Assembly (NCBI GenBank): GCA_963513935.1
Contig: OY740765.1
Coordinates: forward strand, 73,825,718-73,889,717
DNA: 64,000 nucleotides
Direction of reading: 5' to 3'
Source of the DNA: Aphrophora alni
Lineage: Eukaryota; Arthropoda; Insecta; Hemiptera; Aphrophoridae
Shown here: positions 35,425 to 47,535 of the stretch, one piece after another
Numbering within the stretch: position 1 is the first letter of the stretch
Layout: each line of letters starts with the position of its first letter
Notes under the pieces: model-generated
Seen by the model: only the letters and a program-made list of their open reading frames with translations
Told to the model about the DNA's origin: nothing
Database searches by the model: none
Made by a program: the position numbers and the translations under genes

Positions 35425-36086
35425 TATTAGGATTGGGTTCTTTTAAATCAGTGGTTCAGTTATATTAATTAATCTTTATTGCTGCTTATGAGACTTGGGT
35501 AACATTTTAAACACTCTAATACTTCAATACTATATTCAATACTTTAAATACTATACAACAAAAATAAGAATATAATACGACACTTTAAATAAACAATACA
35601 ATAATAGTAATTTAATAGGATACTTTTAAATAAGCAATACAATGATAAGAATTTAATTAAATGAACAATATTCAAACTAAATATTCATTTCACTAAGCCC
35701 AAAAGTATTCCAACTATTGTTACTCTCTAATAAATGAAATTATTAATTTATTGGTGATTTTATAAATATAGAAATGCTTGCTTACTGGTGTAGAGTTGAT
35801 TTCCTGGGCTAATAAATTTCCCGGAGTAGAGTTCCTGCACCACGGCTAGTGACACAGCCGTGTATCTTCCAAAGCTCCAAAAGACCAAAGACCCCCTCCA
35901 AATCATGCTGACCGCTTATATATGTATCGTGGCTTCTGATGCTCTACTTTTGTTGCAAGTCAAGCATTTCAACACTTTTTCAATTCTTTCGCAATAGTTG
36001 GTTCATTCTGAGCTTTGTTAATATTAGTTCTTCCTAACATAATTTACAAATTGAATAATTAACTTAACATTAACCTATTCCTAACA
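35425..36086 (+). repeat. 3' LTR
   Basis: Matches the 5' LTR base for base as far as I can read, apart from TATTAGG in place of TAATAGG at the start. Ends TATTCCTAACA and is followed by the GAAC target duplication. Confidence 0.9.
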
Positions 36087-36090
36087 GAAC

Positions 36091-36714
36091 AAAAACTATA
36101 TCAAAAGTCCCATACTGGAAAATAATATAAATAAAGAGAAGAAAAAGTTGTGTCTCTACAGAATTTAGTAATTTCTTGAACCACACCTTGCAGAATGAAT
36201 TGATCAAGAATAATGTCAGTTTGACTTTCAATACATGTAATAAATTAGTGACAAAACTAAAACAGATCATCACTAAAAACAAAAACAAAGACTTTAGTGA
36301 TGAAAGAGGTGTCTACAATTTGATATGCGATGACTGCTCCAAATTTTACATAGAACAGACAGGTCATTTGTTTGGTAAGAGGTTTAAACAACATTTGCCT
36401 AAATTGAACCTTAATTCCATAAAATCAAATTTTGCTGCTCACCACATAGATTTTGACCACAAAAATACTAACTTACAGATTAATATGAAGGTGATAAAGT
36501 TTTGCAAAAAAGTCTGTTCACGGGTGTGATTGAAGAGTTTGAAATTTATAAAGCAGTAAAATTGGCTATACATAATTTTCTAAACAATAAACTATCTTTT
36601 AACTCAAATATAATATTTGATTCCTCAATGACGCTAACAGATAAGAGAATGTCATTGACCAAAGGACTAAACTTACCTCTGCAGTGCAATCCTAGTATTA
36701 TTACTAACATTTAA
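36091..36714 (+). pseudogene. Penelope-like element, GIY-YIG endonuclease region
   Basis: Open from about 36131. The frame reads NNTLQ-like linker residues (LNHTLQNELIKNN), then the GIY-YIG core GVYNLICDDCSKFYIEQTGH followed by LFGKRFKQH, with the spaced Tyr, Arg and His expected of the nuclease. A -1/+1 frame change at about 36505 leads into the C-terminal tail (EEFEIYKAVKLAIHN... IITNI, stop at 36714). This domain is the hallmark of Penelope-like retroelements, where it nicks target DNA. The catalytic 'YIGQTGR' block reads YIEQTGH here, so Gly and Arg are both changed and the copy is dead. Confidence 0.8.
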
Positions 36715-38875
36715 TGTTGGACAACGTATGTGCACACATGTCGTGTTTGTGTTATGTTCTATTTATGTTTATAACAATTACAAATGTTTAAAGTTATGAC
36801 AAACTCTCATGAGTGATATTACACCTGTGGTGATTCACTCGACTTTGAGGGATCACCGCCAAAAGATAAGCGAGGCGATGCTTGCGCACCGGAAGGAGAC
36901 GGAAGCCAGTCTACGCAGTCGTTCTCAGTGCGCCGAGGTCAGCGGACGTGAGTTGCGCTTAATGAATTTAACTTTTTGGTAACACACCTAAATGGCTACC
37001 TACACCCTTAATTGCGGGGTCTGATCGACCCCTGGGTGTTACGTACCGGTAGTCATTAGTAGGTCATCCAACTAAATTAAAAGAGAATTATTATGGCCTA
37101 AAGGGTTTAACATAATTCTCCCATCACGCCCTGTCCCTAACCGTAAGTTCTAAATGATAAGAGTTAAGTAATTATAATAATTAATTAGTTAGTGTAGTAA
37201 TTAAGTTATATCTCATTATAAGCTGGCTGAGAACATAGTGATTACTTGGGTTGAGACTAAGAGTAATTAACGTCCGAATATATTTAACGGTTAGTCCTAG
37301 CACGTTTTCCAAAACTCCCATTCTGGAACTTAAGCTGTGCAAACGTCAGGTCCTTACCAATAACCAGGGCTGATGTTCCCCGGACACCTGATGATGGACG
37401 CTTGAAGATATCTGAAACTGTGGTAGTGTTTTTTCTAACACAATAAGTGGATCATGTAACGGTCTTTTACAGGTAATTATTAACCTTTAAATACAGTTTT
37501 ATCACTGATTTTTACTCTCTCACATATATGTAGTATGAGAAAGTTATGTGATGGGCCAAAAAAATCTGTGTTGAGTATTTGTGTATCTATAAAAAAGTGT
37601 TTTTTGGAATGATGTCTGTCTATCATATCATATTTGCACTGCTCTACACCCTAAATGCAGCAAAATGTGGACCGATTTTAATCAAATTTAGTTTATAGAC
37701 ATATTTTGGTCATAGCTTGGGACTTATTTTCATATTATTGATAACTGAAAATTTGGGGATAGATACTGTAAGAAAAAAATTAACACAAAATTAGTATTTT
37801 CTCAAAAATGTAGCTTCGGAAGACTCAAACAAAACAAAACATATTGGTTGTCTTCTCTCCAAAAATGTTGGTTCATGAGTTATTGGTAAAAAACATAAAA
37901 AATGGAGATGTTATAAAAGATGTAATTTCTCAAAATTGACTTTATGTTTTCGTTAAAATTTTAGAGAAAGGTGAACATTAATGACCAAAATATGTGCAAA
38001 ATCTCATGTCAAAAAATACTACGGTTCAAGAATAATAGGCAAAAAACTCAAAAGAATTTTGATCACCATTATTTAAAGCTGGATTTGAATGAAATGGGAT
38101 TTTCACTGAGGACTTGTTTATGACACAAACAAAGCAAGTTTAAACACTAAATATTTTTTCACACATGACATCCATGGTTCATTTTAATTTTTTTACTGAC
38201 AACCACCAAACTCACATTTTTGATGATTAGTTTTGGTTTGTGTTTATCAGATTTTAAGGATGGGAGAGTGGGAAAGTACGTGCAATGTTTTTGCACCATT
38301 TATTTTATTTTATTATGACATTTTTATCAATTGATTTTCATAGTTTAAGTATTTATATGTGATTTATGTTCTGTGTTGTGAAAATAAAAATTCAAAGTAC
38401 AAACATAGATCAAACTTAGACATCTGATGATGAGGTTAATCAAGTAACAGCTATAATGCCCATTTTAATAAAGTTTGGAATGAGTATTTTCAGTGAATCA
38501 TTACTTTTAGTTGTATTCGTGTAATCCTATCTAATGAAATCAATAAACAATTTGACCCTCAGGGCTCACAATAATGAGTACATTTGTGGCAACCCTGCGG
38601 GACCCTATATACATAATGTTGATTGTAGTCTTGGGTTAGAGCCCTTTCTTTCATCTTTCCTATTTGGTCCCTCTTGACTAACTCTTGTTCTCTTCCGACC
38701 CTAACGGTATTAGTGGACTCGAGATCTTTATTTTATGTTCCTTCAGTTTTTTTTATAAGGTGATGATGACCGAGAGGTTTTTTGTCCTTAAACAACAGCG
38801 AAAAACCAGCATATTGATACATCTCCAGTATTGTTATTATTATCAATTATTATTTAATCACTTAATATGTTTCAG
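36715..38875 (+). other. Penelope-like 3' region grading into BORCS6 intron
   Basis: The first 700 bp after the endonuclease stop probably belong to the Penelope-like element. A 'cacctgatgatggacgcttg'-'gaaactgtgg' segment at 37385-37421 resembles the 3' terminal motif of such elements, but no end could be fixed. Past about 37480 nothing is recognised until the pyrimidine tract and cag before the BORCS6 exon at 38876. Confidence 0.4.
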
Positions 38876-38959
38876 GTATCTGGTTTGACTGTGGACTGCC
38901 TTGAAATATATAGGGATGTTGTGTGCAAAACATGTGATGCTGTAGATCTAAATATTAAG
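38876..38959 (+). CDS. BORCS6: BORCS6 exon (middle of the conserved domain)
   Basis: Bounded by ttcag on the left and gtaaaa on the right. The 84 bases are 28 whole codons in phase with the exons on both sides. The peptide reads VSGLTVDCLEIYRDVVCKTC and continues DAVDLNIK. The 'T-V-x-x-x-E-x-Y-R-D-x-V-C-K-x-C-D-A' pattern is the most conserved part of the BORCS6 domain. The preceding intron (1454-38875, 37,422 bp) contains every transposon from Tigger to the Penelope-like element, so the transcript must remove all of them. No stop or frameshift is present, and the gene looks functional over the part seen here. Confidence 0.85.
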
Positions 38960-39052
38960 GTAAAAGTTCAAATATTTTTTTCTATGATATACAAGAAGAA
39001 CTCTGTATAATATAATAGCTCGGAAATATAATTTCTATTTGTTTTGTTTCAG

Positions 39053-39127
39053 TCGACTTACCAATTGATGGCAAAGTGTGAAGAACTCAGCAAGTCGATG
39101 AGACCTATCTACAAATTCTCTGAACAT
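39053..39127 (+). CDS. BORCS6: BORCS6 exon (AKCEELSKSMRP segment)
   Basis: Preceded by 'ttgttttgtttcag' and read in phase 0: STYQLMAKCEELSKSMRPIY and then KFSEH. The 'MAKCEELSKSM-P-Y' segment is typical of BORCS6 proteins. The donor is probably gtgtat at 39128, a weak match. An alternative is that the exon runs into the stop 17 codons later, but the residues past SEH lose family character. The family normally continues with a short helical C-terminus, which I could not find up to 64000, so the last exon is either beyond the window or too short to recognise. The 93-bp intron before it contrasts with the 37-kb intron upstream. Confidence 0.85.
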
Positions 39128-39631
39128 GTGTATCCTTTAAGAATATATAAAATGCTGAGGATATATTAATAAACTGGTTACATTTTCTAACTCATATGCA
39201 CAGAAAGTTTTTTAAATTGTCATCATAAAAGACAAATTCTTTTTTTTATATGTAACATCAGTTTTTAATGACAGTGATCACAGTTCATTTAGTTTTTTCC
39301 AATTACTTCTGAATCGTAATATCTTTTTTCACTTGATTTTGGTACATTGGCTAAGTTAGAGATCTTCGTGATGGTGAAGCCATGAGGTATTATGTTACGT
39401 GAGGGGTGGCACAGTTTTGGACTAAGAGGGTTTTAGTGGTAAGAGGTTGACTGATTTAATCATAACAGCTAAAAATATTGTTCAATAACTGGAGGAAGAC
39501 TGTATTTCCAAACAGACAATCTTGGTCTAAAACGAGACATTTTTCTTATGAATGTTTTGATGATATTCTAACATCTCCTGAAGAAACTTTGAAAGTTATG
39601 TCTTCTACCTCCTAGTAAACACTATTAACCT
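39128..39631 (+). other. Presumed BORCS6 intron, nothing recognised
   Basis: AT-rich DNA without conserved coding sequence, ending at the first piggyBac-type insertion. Confidence 0.4.
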
Positions 39632-39635
39632 TTAA

Positions 39636-41718
39636 CCCTAGAACCGTCACTCGACCTTTTCTTAGGTCGAGTGTAGATGCATGGTTTAATTCACCGACTC
39701 TAAAACATGTATTTTGCAATTCAACATTACACCCACTTAGAATCGTCCAATCGCAATAAATAAAATACCATTGGAAAGCTAATGTTCCGTAGATGCATAA
39801 TCATGCAAAAAAAAACCACATAACGATATAAATAATATTCCAAAAATTGGTGAAGTTCGCATATTTTTAATGCGTAAAATCGTAAATTTCAACTCTGCGG
39901 TTTTTAGTATTAGCGACGCCATTTTTCCCCATATGATTACAAATCTGTTTTTCTGTCAAACGGGTTGACCAAAACACTGTTCTATAGATCACATCTTTCT
40001 CTTTCAAACCGTAGATTATAAATTTTTCTGCGTCTCACAGATCCAGAGATATTTCTACTTGACGATAGTACAAACTTGACAGGACGAAATTCATTTGGCA
40101 TTCGGTGCAGTTTACGAAATGACAATCCTTTTTTCTATGTAGAAAAACGTATTCGTTCTTTACAGTATGTTGTAGAGGAAATTTCATTCTATAAGTTGGT
40201 ACCACTTGATATACCAACTGATATTTTCTGTAGGTTCTATTCAAGTCCAAATCTGTCCAAACATAGGCTATCTTACGCCAGTCCGTGAAATAAAATACAC
40301 GCAAAAGGGCGTGGCATTTGTGTAATATTTTTATTATTTCTGTTATTTTGAAGGTTTGTGTATACAAATTGTATATAAATTGTGTATACAAGTTACAATA
40401 TATGTGTTTTTATTTCTAAAGTTTATGCTTTTGAGTGAATTTCTAGTTTGTGAACGGTTTATATTTGGGATAACCTAAGAGGTATTTTGTAAATTTAGGT
40501 TATAAGCAAATTTTCTTATATTTAGTGTTTTATTTGATTATACAAGTGAATATGTGTGTTATTCTTTGTAAAGTATATTGTTTTAGTGAAATCTAATGAT
40601 TTTGTCTTAGGCCTAGCTTTAGAAAGTTACTAATTACGCCTAAATTGTCGAGGTGTCAAACCTAACCTCACTCGCCACAGTATCACTTTTTAGGGGAAAT
40701 CATTATTTTTATTTTGAAAATGTAACAAATTATTATTTTTTCCCCCTAAATATATTCACAAATATATTACAAATCTCTAGAAATACTTGAAAAAATAGAA
40801 AAAAAATTTTTGTATGGTTTAAATTACCATTTCTGTGAAATTATTCTCTTTTTACTCTCCGATTTTTTGGTATTTGACCAAAAAACTCCAAAGTGATACA
40901 TCTAACTTTTTTTTTCACTACACAGCTAAATTATATGGACCTTTCTGAATATAATGATATATAGAACTTTTGTATAAAATATATATTACTATTTTTGGTG
41001 AATTTTTGAAAAAAAGATAATTTTAACATTTTTCGTAAAAAATGGTTTTTTATTTTGAAAATGTAACAATTTTTTTTTCTCTAAATATATTCACAAATAT
41101 ATTACAAATCTCTAGTAATCGTTGAAAAAATTCCGAAAAATCTATTAATATGGTGTAGATAACGATTTCTGTGAAATTATTCTCTTTTTACTCTCCGATT
41201 TTTTGGTATTTGACCAAAAAACTCCAAAGTGATACATCTAACTTTTTTTTTCACTACACAGCTAAACTATATGGACCTTTCTGAATATAATGATATATAG
41301 AACTTTTGTATAAAATATATATTACTATTTTTGGTGAATTTTTGAAAAACAAATGACTAATTTACAATTTTCTATAAAATATTTTTTTAAATTTTGAAAA
41401 TGTAACAAATTTTTTTTCCCCTAAATATATTGATAAATATTACATAAAACTTTTGTATATCTTAGAAAAGGTGGTAAGCTTTTGATTTTGGATGATACAG
41501 GTTTTTCCTGAAAAATGATAACTTCGTTTTTGACATGTAACATACTTACTCCAAAACCGTTGCAATTTTTTTTTGTTTTTATTACATAGATGAATTCTAT
41601 GCATCTTTCTGAGAAAAATGATGTCTTATAAGTTAGGTTTTGTATAAAAATAATATATTTTATTAATTTTTAAACAAACGAAGAATTTAAAAACAAATTA
41701 ACATTGCCGGTTCCAGGG
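39636..41718 (-). mobile_element. Non-autonomous piggyBac-type element 1
   Basis: TTAA flanks both ends (39632-39635 and 41719-41722). The left end begins CCCTAGAACCG and the right end, on the other strand, begins CCCTGGAACCGG. Just inside the left end is a perfect hairpin, ACTCGACC / GGTCGAGT. No transposase is present. Internal sequence matches elements 2 and 3 in inverted orientation, for example 'cttactccaaaaccgttgca' and 'gctaatgttccgtagatgca', so the three are one family. Confidence 0.85.
40712..41400. repeat. Two 340-bp tandem units inside piggyBac-type element 1
   Basis: The start 'ttttgaaaatgtaacaa' occurs at 40712, 41053 and 41392 (periods 341 and 339). The two units are almost identical over the stretch from 'ctaaatatattcacaaatat' through 'ccaaaaaactccaaagtgat' to 'actatttttggtgaattttt'. 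A partial third unit follows. Confidence 0.85.
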
Positions 41719-41722
41719 TTAA

Positions 41723-42296
41723 CTAACATCATGCTGGAAAATCACTTAACTAACACTATAACTCTGAGAGACACCCTTTGTTATTTTGAGATAAATAAAT
41801 TCAACTTAATATTATAAACATCATTTAATGAATATTAAAATTTTTGTCACATAATAATAAAAAGAAAACAAACTTTTTCAAAATATATCGTTATTACACA
41901 TTTTTTTCCCATAGAAAAAATCTGTGCCCTCTACACTCCACACTTTGGTCAGACGATTCATTATTTTTGTCATCCTCCTGCTCTGATTCAGAATTGTGTT
42001 CACTATAATCTGGATCTTTATCACAATCGTATGGATCAGGTTCTTCCAACACGTTGATCACCAAATCCTCAAGAATGTCAAAACCTTCCTTATGAAACCT
42101 TACCTTACTGTTAAAACCTCACAGACACTATATTCACAGCTGGTCCTCCATATGATGGGCCAGGTATATCAAAATTTTCCATTCTGAGCACAAAATAATA
42201 AATATATAATAATAAATAAATAAAAGTAATTATATGGCATACATCAACAGTAAATACATAACAATTCAAAGGAGGGAAAGACAAAAATAATATAAC
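41723..42296 (-). pseudogene. Fragment of an acidic N-terminus, probably transposon-derived
   Basis: On the minus strand an ATG at 42182 opens MENFDIPGPSYGGPAVNIVS and stops soon after. In another frame an acidic stretch (KEGFDILEDLVINVLEEPDP then DKDPDYSEHNSESEQEDDK) continues to about 41920. Short acidic leaders of this kind precede many insect transposases, but no catalytic part follows. A splice at 'acag|gtaagg' cannot be excluded. Identity unknown. Confidence 0.3.
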
Positions 42297-42788
42297 TTAA
42301 CCCTTTGAGTGCCACAAGAAAATTTTCATAACTGGAAAATTCGGTAACACATCTAAAATGCACAGACTCACCCAAAAATGCCACAGGTATAAATGGTTTT
42401 TTGGAGATTTTTGTTATAATTGACACAGATTAAATTGTATACAAGATATCTTAACAAATTTAGTGTCAAAATGTTCAGTGTTACCTAGGCTACAATTATA
42501 TTTGTAAATAAGTTGGATTCTATATGTAAAAAAAAATTATTTATTAAAAACCAAACTTTAGATAGCCTAATTTAGAAAAAAAAATTTTACATTTTTTTTT
42601 TTACCTCAAAAACCAAAAATATTTTATATATGGGAAGTGTGCTATTTTCTATCTATATACTGTTTTCTATAAGTGACCAAATTTTTAAATTATTTGGTTG
42701 AAAACCAAACTCAAACAAAGAACTTTTATCTCAGAACTAACCTATCCCAACCTATCCTAGGCCTATTTTGTTTACCTGATGTACTAGG

Positions 42789-42983
42789 TTAATCTAAGTT
42801 TAAATCAATATCACTATCACTAAACTGATTGTCACTATCACTTTCTGGTTGATATAACGGGTCTAGATCACTGTCATCCCCAAATAAATGTAACAAATCA
42901 TCTTCAGAGGCTAAAGAGTCATCGTCTGAATAACCTAAAAGTAATCTGTCTACTTCGCTACCTCTTAGATTTTCTTCCGCCAT
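42789..42983 (-). pseudogene. piggyBac transposase N-terminal remnant
   Basis: The ATG at 42983 opens MAEENLRGSEVDRLLLGYSD. The frame then runs through the acidic stretch ASEDDLLHLFGDDSDLDPLY and PESDSDNQFSDSDIDLNLD to a stop at 42789, about 64 residues. Acidic, Ser/Asp-rich leaders of this kind are usual at the start of piggyBac transposases. The catalytic and Cys-rich domains are gone. A canonical-looking 5' leader lies upstream of the ATG inside the element. Confidence 0.65.
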
Positions 42984-43339
42984 TTCAAAGCAATATATTA
43001 TCCAAAATACTACTTTAAACTTGTAATAACTAAAATAATAACCTTCAACAAACAAATAATAAAATAACACGAACAACAAACTTCAAAAAAAAACTGATGA
43101 CTGTAGCGAGAAAATAATATCAACACACAATAATATCAGTACCGTGCGTACACTTCTAACCTGCAAGTGAAAATGACAACAGCTGATTTTGTGCATCAGT
43201 AATTGTTGTCATCTGTTTAGTTAGCTAAAACAAAATTTTTTCCACCACTGAATATCACTGGATATACCACAAAGTATTTTAAAACACCGAAATACTATAT
43301 AGCAGATTACAAATAAATTAATTAAACTACGAAATACGC

Positions 43340-43462
43340 AGTGGCGATGGATCGTCACCGTGGCATTTCTCGCACGGAAAAATGGTGACGATAGATCGTC
43401 ATCGTGGCATTTCTCGCACGAAAAAATGGTGACGTTAGATCGTCACCGTGGCACCCAAAGGG
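43340..43462. repeat. Three subterminal repeats with palindromes
   Basis: Three direct copies of about 46 bp, each with 'gatcgtcaccgtggcatttc' or a close variant followed by 'tcgcacg-aaaaatggtgacg'. Each junction forms a palindrome of the type GACGATxGATCGTC. The third copy runs into the TIR. They are candidate transposase-binding sites. Confidence 0.75.
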
Positions 43463-43466
43463 TTAA

Positions 43467-44285
43467 AAGACTTGATACGTCTCAGAGACGGAAAACTGCG
43501 CCCCTCGAGTAAACCTTGAGTAAACAATGAACATTCATCTCGATTAAGATTTCATTTAATGCTTGAGTGAGTTATAGTCATGTCTATTTAAAGTATTGTC
43601 ATTTGGTTTCTGTTTACAGCAGTACTTTTATTTTTAAATGGTAAGAAATTGTTATTTATATACCAATTTTAACATAGTTTCTAAACATTATCACCATCAT
43701 CATCTTTTGGACATTTCTATCTCTGCATGTCGCCTGGCACAACTTCTTCCATCCCGGCGATCTTTCCACACTTGCTTCACCAGGGGTCTGGTGAAGCTAC
43801 GAAAGGTCAAACATGCCGGTGGTGGATTAAGAGCTGTTTTCATTATTAGGAACAGCCTCAGTCTGTAATATTATTTCTTTTTACATTTGCTGTAATACTT
43901 CACATTCAAATTCATCAGGTTAAGATAATTTGATTATGTAACTAGCTCTATCGTATTTTAACTCTATACTCTAAGTAAGAATTTGCTATTGAAAGAGAAC
44001 AAAAACTTTAAATCATATTTGCAATAAAATATTTTTTAATCTTTTTAACATTGCATAAAGAGGCTTGTCGAATCTTGCACCGGGAGCTTACAGCAAGCGT
44101 GATGGTCTTTGGCTAGAATTACTTACCCATTTGCACACACTTCACCAAAATTTGATGGAAATTTGTAACATTAATTTAAAAAAAATATATTTCTTTGATA
44201 ATAGATCGTAAAGAATTTTTCTGTTAATAACACATAAGTTTCATACATTTTGAAAGATAATGGCCAATACTATTTGCTTGATATC
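43467..44285. other. No gene recognised
   Basis: A 76-codon open frame at 43638 (…RRSFHTCFTRGLVKLRK…) has no recognised motif. A 'tttctgtttacag' tract near 43607 could be an acceptor, but what follows meets a stop after five codons and does not match the BORCS6 C-terminus. Confidence 0.35.
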
Positions 44286-44289
44286 TTAA

Positions 44290-46804
44290 CCCTCCAGCTG
44301 GTGCATGTTAATGGGTCTTAAAAATTCTTGGTTTGTTTAAAAATTAATAAAATATATTATTTGTATACAAAACCTAACTTATAAGATATCATTTTTCTCA
44401 GAAAGATGCATAGAATTCATCTATGTAATAAAAAAAATTTTTTTTGAAACGGTTTTGGAGTAAGTATGTTAGATGTCAAAAATGATATTAACTTATTTTC
44501 AGAAATATCTGTATCACCCAAAATCAATAGCTTTCTACTTTTTTCTAAGATATACAAAAGTTTTGTGTAATATTTTTGAATATATTTAGGAAAAAAAATT
44601 TAAAAAAAATTTATATTTTAAAAATTTAAAAAAATATTTTACGAAAAAACTGAATTTTCTCTTTATTTTTTCCAAAAAACATTAAAAATAGTAAAATATA
44701 TTTTATACAGAACTTCTATATATCATTATGTCCAGAAAGGTGCATAGAATTTAGTTGTGTAGTGCAAAAAAAGTTACATGCATCACATTTGGAGTTATTT
44801 GGTCAAATACCAAAAAATCGAGAGTAACGGAGAGTAAAATTTCACAGAAATCGGTACATAAACCATATTAAAAATTTTTTATGATTTTTTTAAAATATTG
44901 ATACAGATTTGTAATATATTTGTGGATAAAAGTTGCTAAAAAGAAAAATAAATTTTGAAAATTTTCATTAGACTAGGTACATTTTTACGTAAAATGTGAA
45001 TATTGACTAACTATATTCAAACAGTAACCAAAAATATAATTTTTATTCTAAACCAAAGTTTTTATTACCTATGTTCCCACAAATATACATAGATTTTATG
45101 TGTGCAATGCAAAAAAAATTATATGGAAACATTTTAGAGTTATTACGGATGGAATCAACAAATTTACCCTGTAACCGAGGCAAAATTCCACAGAAATAGG
45201 TATATAAACCATATTACAAATTTTTTATGATTTTTTTTAAATATTGATACAGATTTGTAATATATTTGTGGATAAAAGTTGCTAAAAAGAAAAATCAATT
45301 TTGAAAATTTTTATTAGACATGGGTCATTTATGATAAAAATCTACCTTCACAATAGCCTAGATGTTGAGGTTAGGGCTGTGAAAAAAAAAACCAAAAATA
45401 TGAAATATCACTAATAAATACACTCTACAAACATTGACACATTTATTATAAGTTGTATATACATTTATATATTATGTATATACATATTATAATAAATAAA
45501 TGGTTTCTTGAAACTAAAAGTTCCAATAGCAAATCTAGAACTAGGCCTGACTAGTATTAGATTTGGCTAGACTAGGCCGAAAATATAAATTATCACTCAT
45601 AACTACACTCTACAAACATTGACACATTTATTTTAAGTTGTATAAACAAATTATAATAAAAAAATCACTTCTTGAAACTTATATTCACTATAAAAACACA
45701 AAGCAATTGCACTTTGAAATTTCCACATCGGCAAAAATCTTGCGAGATCGAAGTAACAAATTTGAGGTTATTCTACGTTTTATAAAGTACCACAGCCTTT
45801 GTATTTTTCCTTGTACAGATGTGTTTCAAATACAAGGTTAAATATTGAAACCTCCTCTTTACAGTTATATCAAAAACGACAAGATTGTATAAAAATAAAG
45901 ATCGGATTCTTCAAGACTGTCTAGACATTGAATATCGCAAACGGGTCTGAAAGTTCAGAGGATCATTTCCTAGAATGGATATAAATCGTAAACTATATAA
46001 CTTAGGATGATTTCGTCTTCATAGTTCGAAAGAGGAAGAAAAATACTATATAATATTGTCAACTTGTAACATTTAGACAAGTTTTACCATTTCGAAAAAA
46101 TATATGAACATATAGGTGATATTTTCTATATAAAACTCGCCGCGAGAAACTGTCGCAATCTAGCGCTAACAAGGTAAACTTCAGTCTTGTCTTATATCTT
46201 TACTACACGGTACATAAAATTTTCTAAACTTGGTTATGAAAGATTGAAAGATAACCTTTTCATTGGTATAAAATACATTTCGATAATATAATATCTACTA
46301 GGATAAAAGTTGAATTGTAAAAAATGTAATTTTTAGCGTGTAAAATAGCGTTAAAATTCTTGATTTGGTTTAATTTTTATATAATAAAAACTATACTAGT
46401 TGGAAACATTTGAAAAAGACAGTTTTGAAGAGAAAGACGCGATCTATCAAGCAGTGTTAGGTTATATTTGACTGACAGTAATTTGGAAATAAGAAAAATA
46501 TACAAACAGGAAGAATGTTTTGTTTAAAACTTGTTGACGTAAAACTTTGACGTTTCGCATGAAAACTATGCGAACTTCGCCAATTTTTGGAATATTATTA
46601 ATATCGTTTTGTGGTATTTTTTTTGCATGATATGCATCTACGGAACATTAGCTTTCCAACGGTATTTTATTTATTGCGATGGGACAATTTTAAGTGGGCG
46701 TAACGTTGAATGGCAAAATACGTGTTTTTTAGTTGGTGAATAGAGCCGTGACTAACGAAGCGACCACTTTTAAGGCAAAAAGGGGTCGATCACCAGTTGG
46801 AGGG
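44290..46804 (+). mobile_element. Non-autonomous piggyBac-type element 2
   Basis: TTAA at 44286-44289 and 46805-46808. Ends are CCCTCCAGCTGGTG and, on the other strand, CCCTCCAACTGGTG. No transposase. The interior matches element 1 inverted and element 3 in the same direction, including repeated 'tttgtaatatatttgtggat' blocks at about 300-bp spacing and the right-hand 'gcatctacggaacattagct' block. Confidence 0.85.
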
Positions 46805-46808
46805 TTAA

Positions 46809-47090
46809 GGGTGAGTGGCACATGGAGCAAAATTTTATCAAAATAATTTAGAGTCAATTTTAAGTTAATGGAAAATTGTGTTTTGGCAGGTACTCCTGAA
46901 TGTTGAGGTACAACATTAATATCCTATGACATTATTAGGAGCCTAAAAAATACTTGTAGTTACCAACTTTGAAGAAAATTGGGTCTAGCCATTTCATTGA
47001 AATCTGTACTGACGTATGGGCAAACATATTACTCTAAAATTGGTCCAGCTGTTTCTTAGAAATCTGTAATGACTGGAATTAAGCCGAGGG
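46809..47090. other. No feature recognised
   Basis: Spacer between piggyBac-type element 2 and the dispersed repeat copy. No coding signal. Confidence 0.3.
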
Positions 47091-47535
47091 TTAGGGGCGT
47101 GGATCTTTTAGAATTTGGTTTGTGGGGAACAAGTATCCTTCTGAACCATTACAACTGTATCAGTCTGAAGATTATGCAACTCTTAACAGCTCAGTTAGCC
47201 AGCACCGATGGGCAACTTAAAATAACTTAATTTAGATTAAAACTACACTTATCAAACTAGAATTAATTTGAAGGGGAAATGACTCTAATAAAAATAGTGG
47301 TGAACGTAGTTGATTGGGGCAAAATGGTGATTAAAACAGGTGCCAATTCGTTCTTGACTCACCTACTTTTCACATATTTAACTGGTCGTGGAATTTACGA
47401 TACAACACGAAAAAACCCTGCGCAAACTGATCCATCCCAAAAGAGCTAGTGTGCCATTATTTTGGGGGGTAAAGAAATGGTAACTACCTGAACGAAACTA
47501 AAGTCTAGCGTAGATATAATTTCAAGTTTCTGTTA
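47091..47535. repeat. Dispersed repeat, copy 1 (uninterrupted)
   Basis: Matches 55808-55968 plus 58592-58848 in order: 'ggatcttttagaatttggtt', 'cagctcagttagccagcacc', 'gggaaatgactctaataaaa', 'atagtggtgaa' and 'gggctagtgtgc'-like ends. Here it is continuous, with 'attaatttgaaggggaaatg' where copy 2 has a piggyBac-type insertion. Nature unknown. Confidence 0.75.

Larger units (their letters stand above)
31947..36086 (+). mobile_element. Young non-coding LTR retrotransposon (LARD/TRIM-like)
   Basis: Two 662-bp LTRs (31947-32608 and 35425-36086) read as identical by eye except for one base near the start. GAAC flanks the element on both sides (31943-31946 and 36087-36090). A primer-binding site follows the left LTR. 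The 2.8-kb interior has no gag, protease, reverse transcriptase or integrase that I can detect, so it must use proteins of another element. LTR identity means a recent insertion. Confidence 0.9.
42301..43462 (-). mobile_element. piggyBac deletion derivative (1.16 kb)
   Basis: TTAA at 42297-42300 and 43463-43466. Ends are CCCTTTGAGTGCCAC and, on the other strand, CCCTTTGGGTGCCAC. It keeps only the transposase N-terminus and both terminal regions, so it arose by internal deletion of an autonomous piggyBac element that is different from the one at 50.7 kb (the TIRs do not match). Confidence 0.9.

Noticed and set aside
37385..37421. Hammerhead-ribozyme-like core (CTGATGA ... GAAAC) downstream of the Penelope-like endonuclease
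   Set aside because: Penelope-like elements can carry hammerheads, but the 19 bases between the two core blocks do not form a convincing stem II and no closing stem I/III was found.
43605..43640. Possible terminal BORCS6 exon after a ttctgtttacag tract
   Set aside because: Only five codons before a stop, and they do not resemble the family C-terminus.
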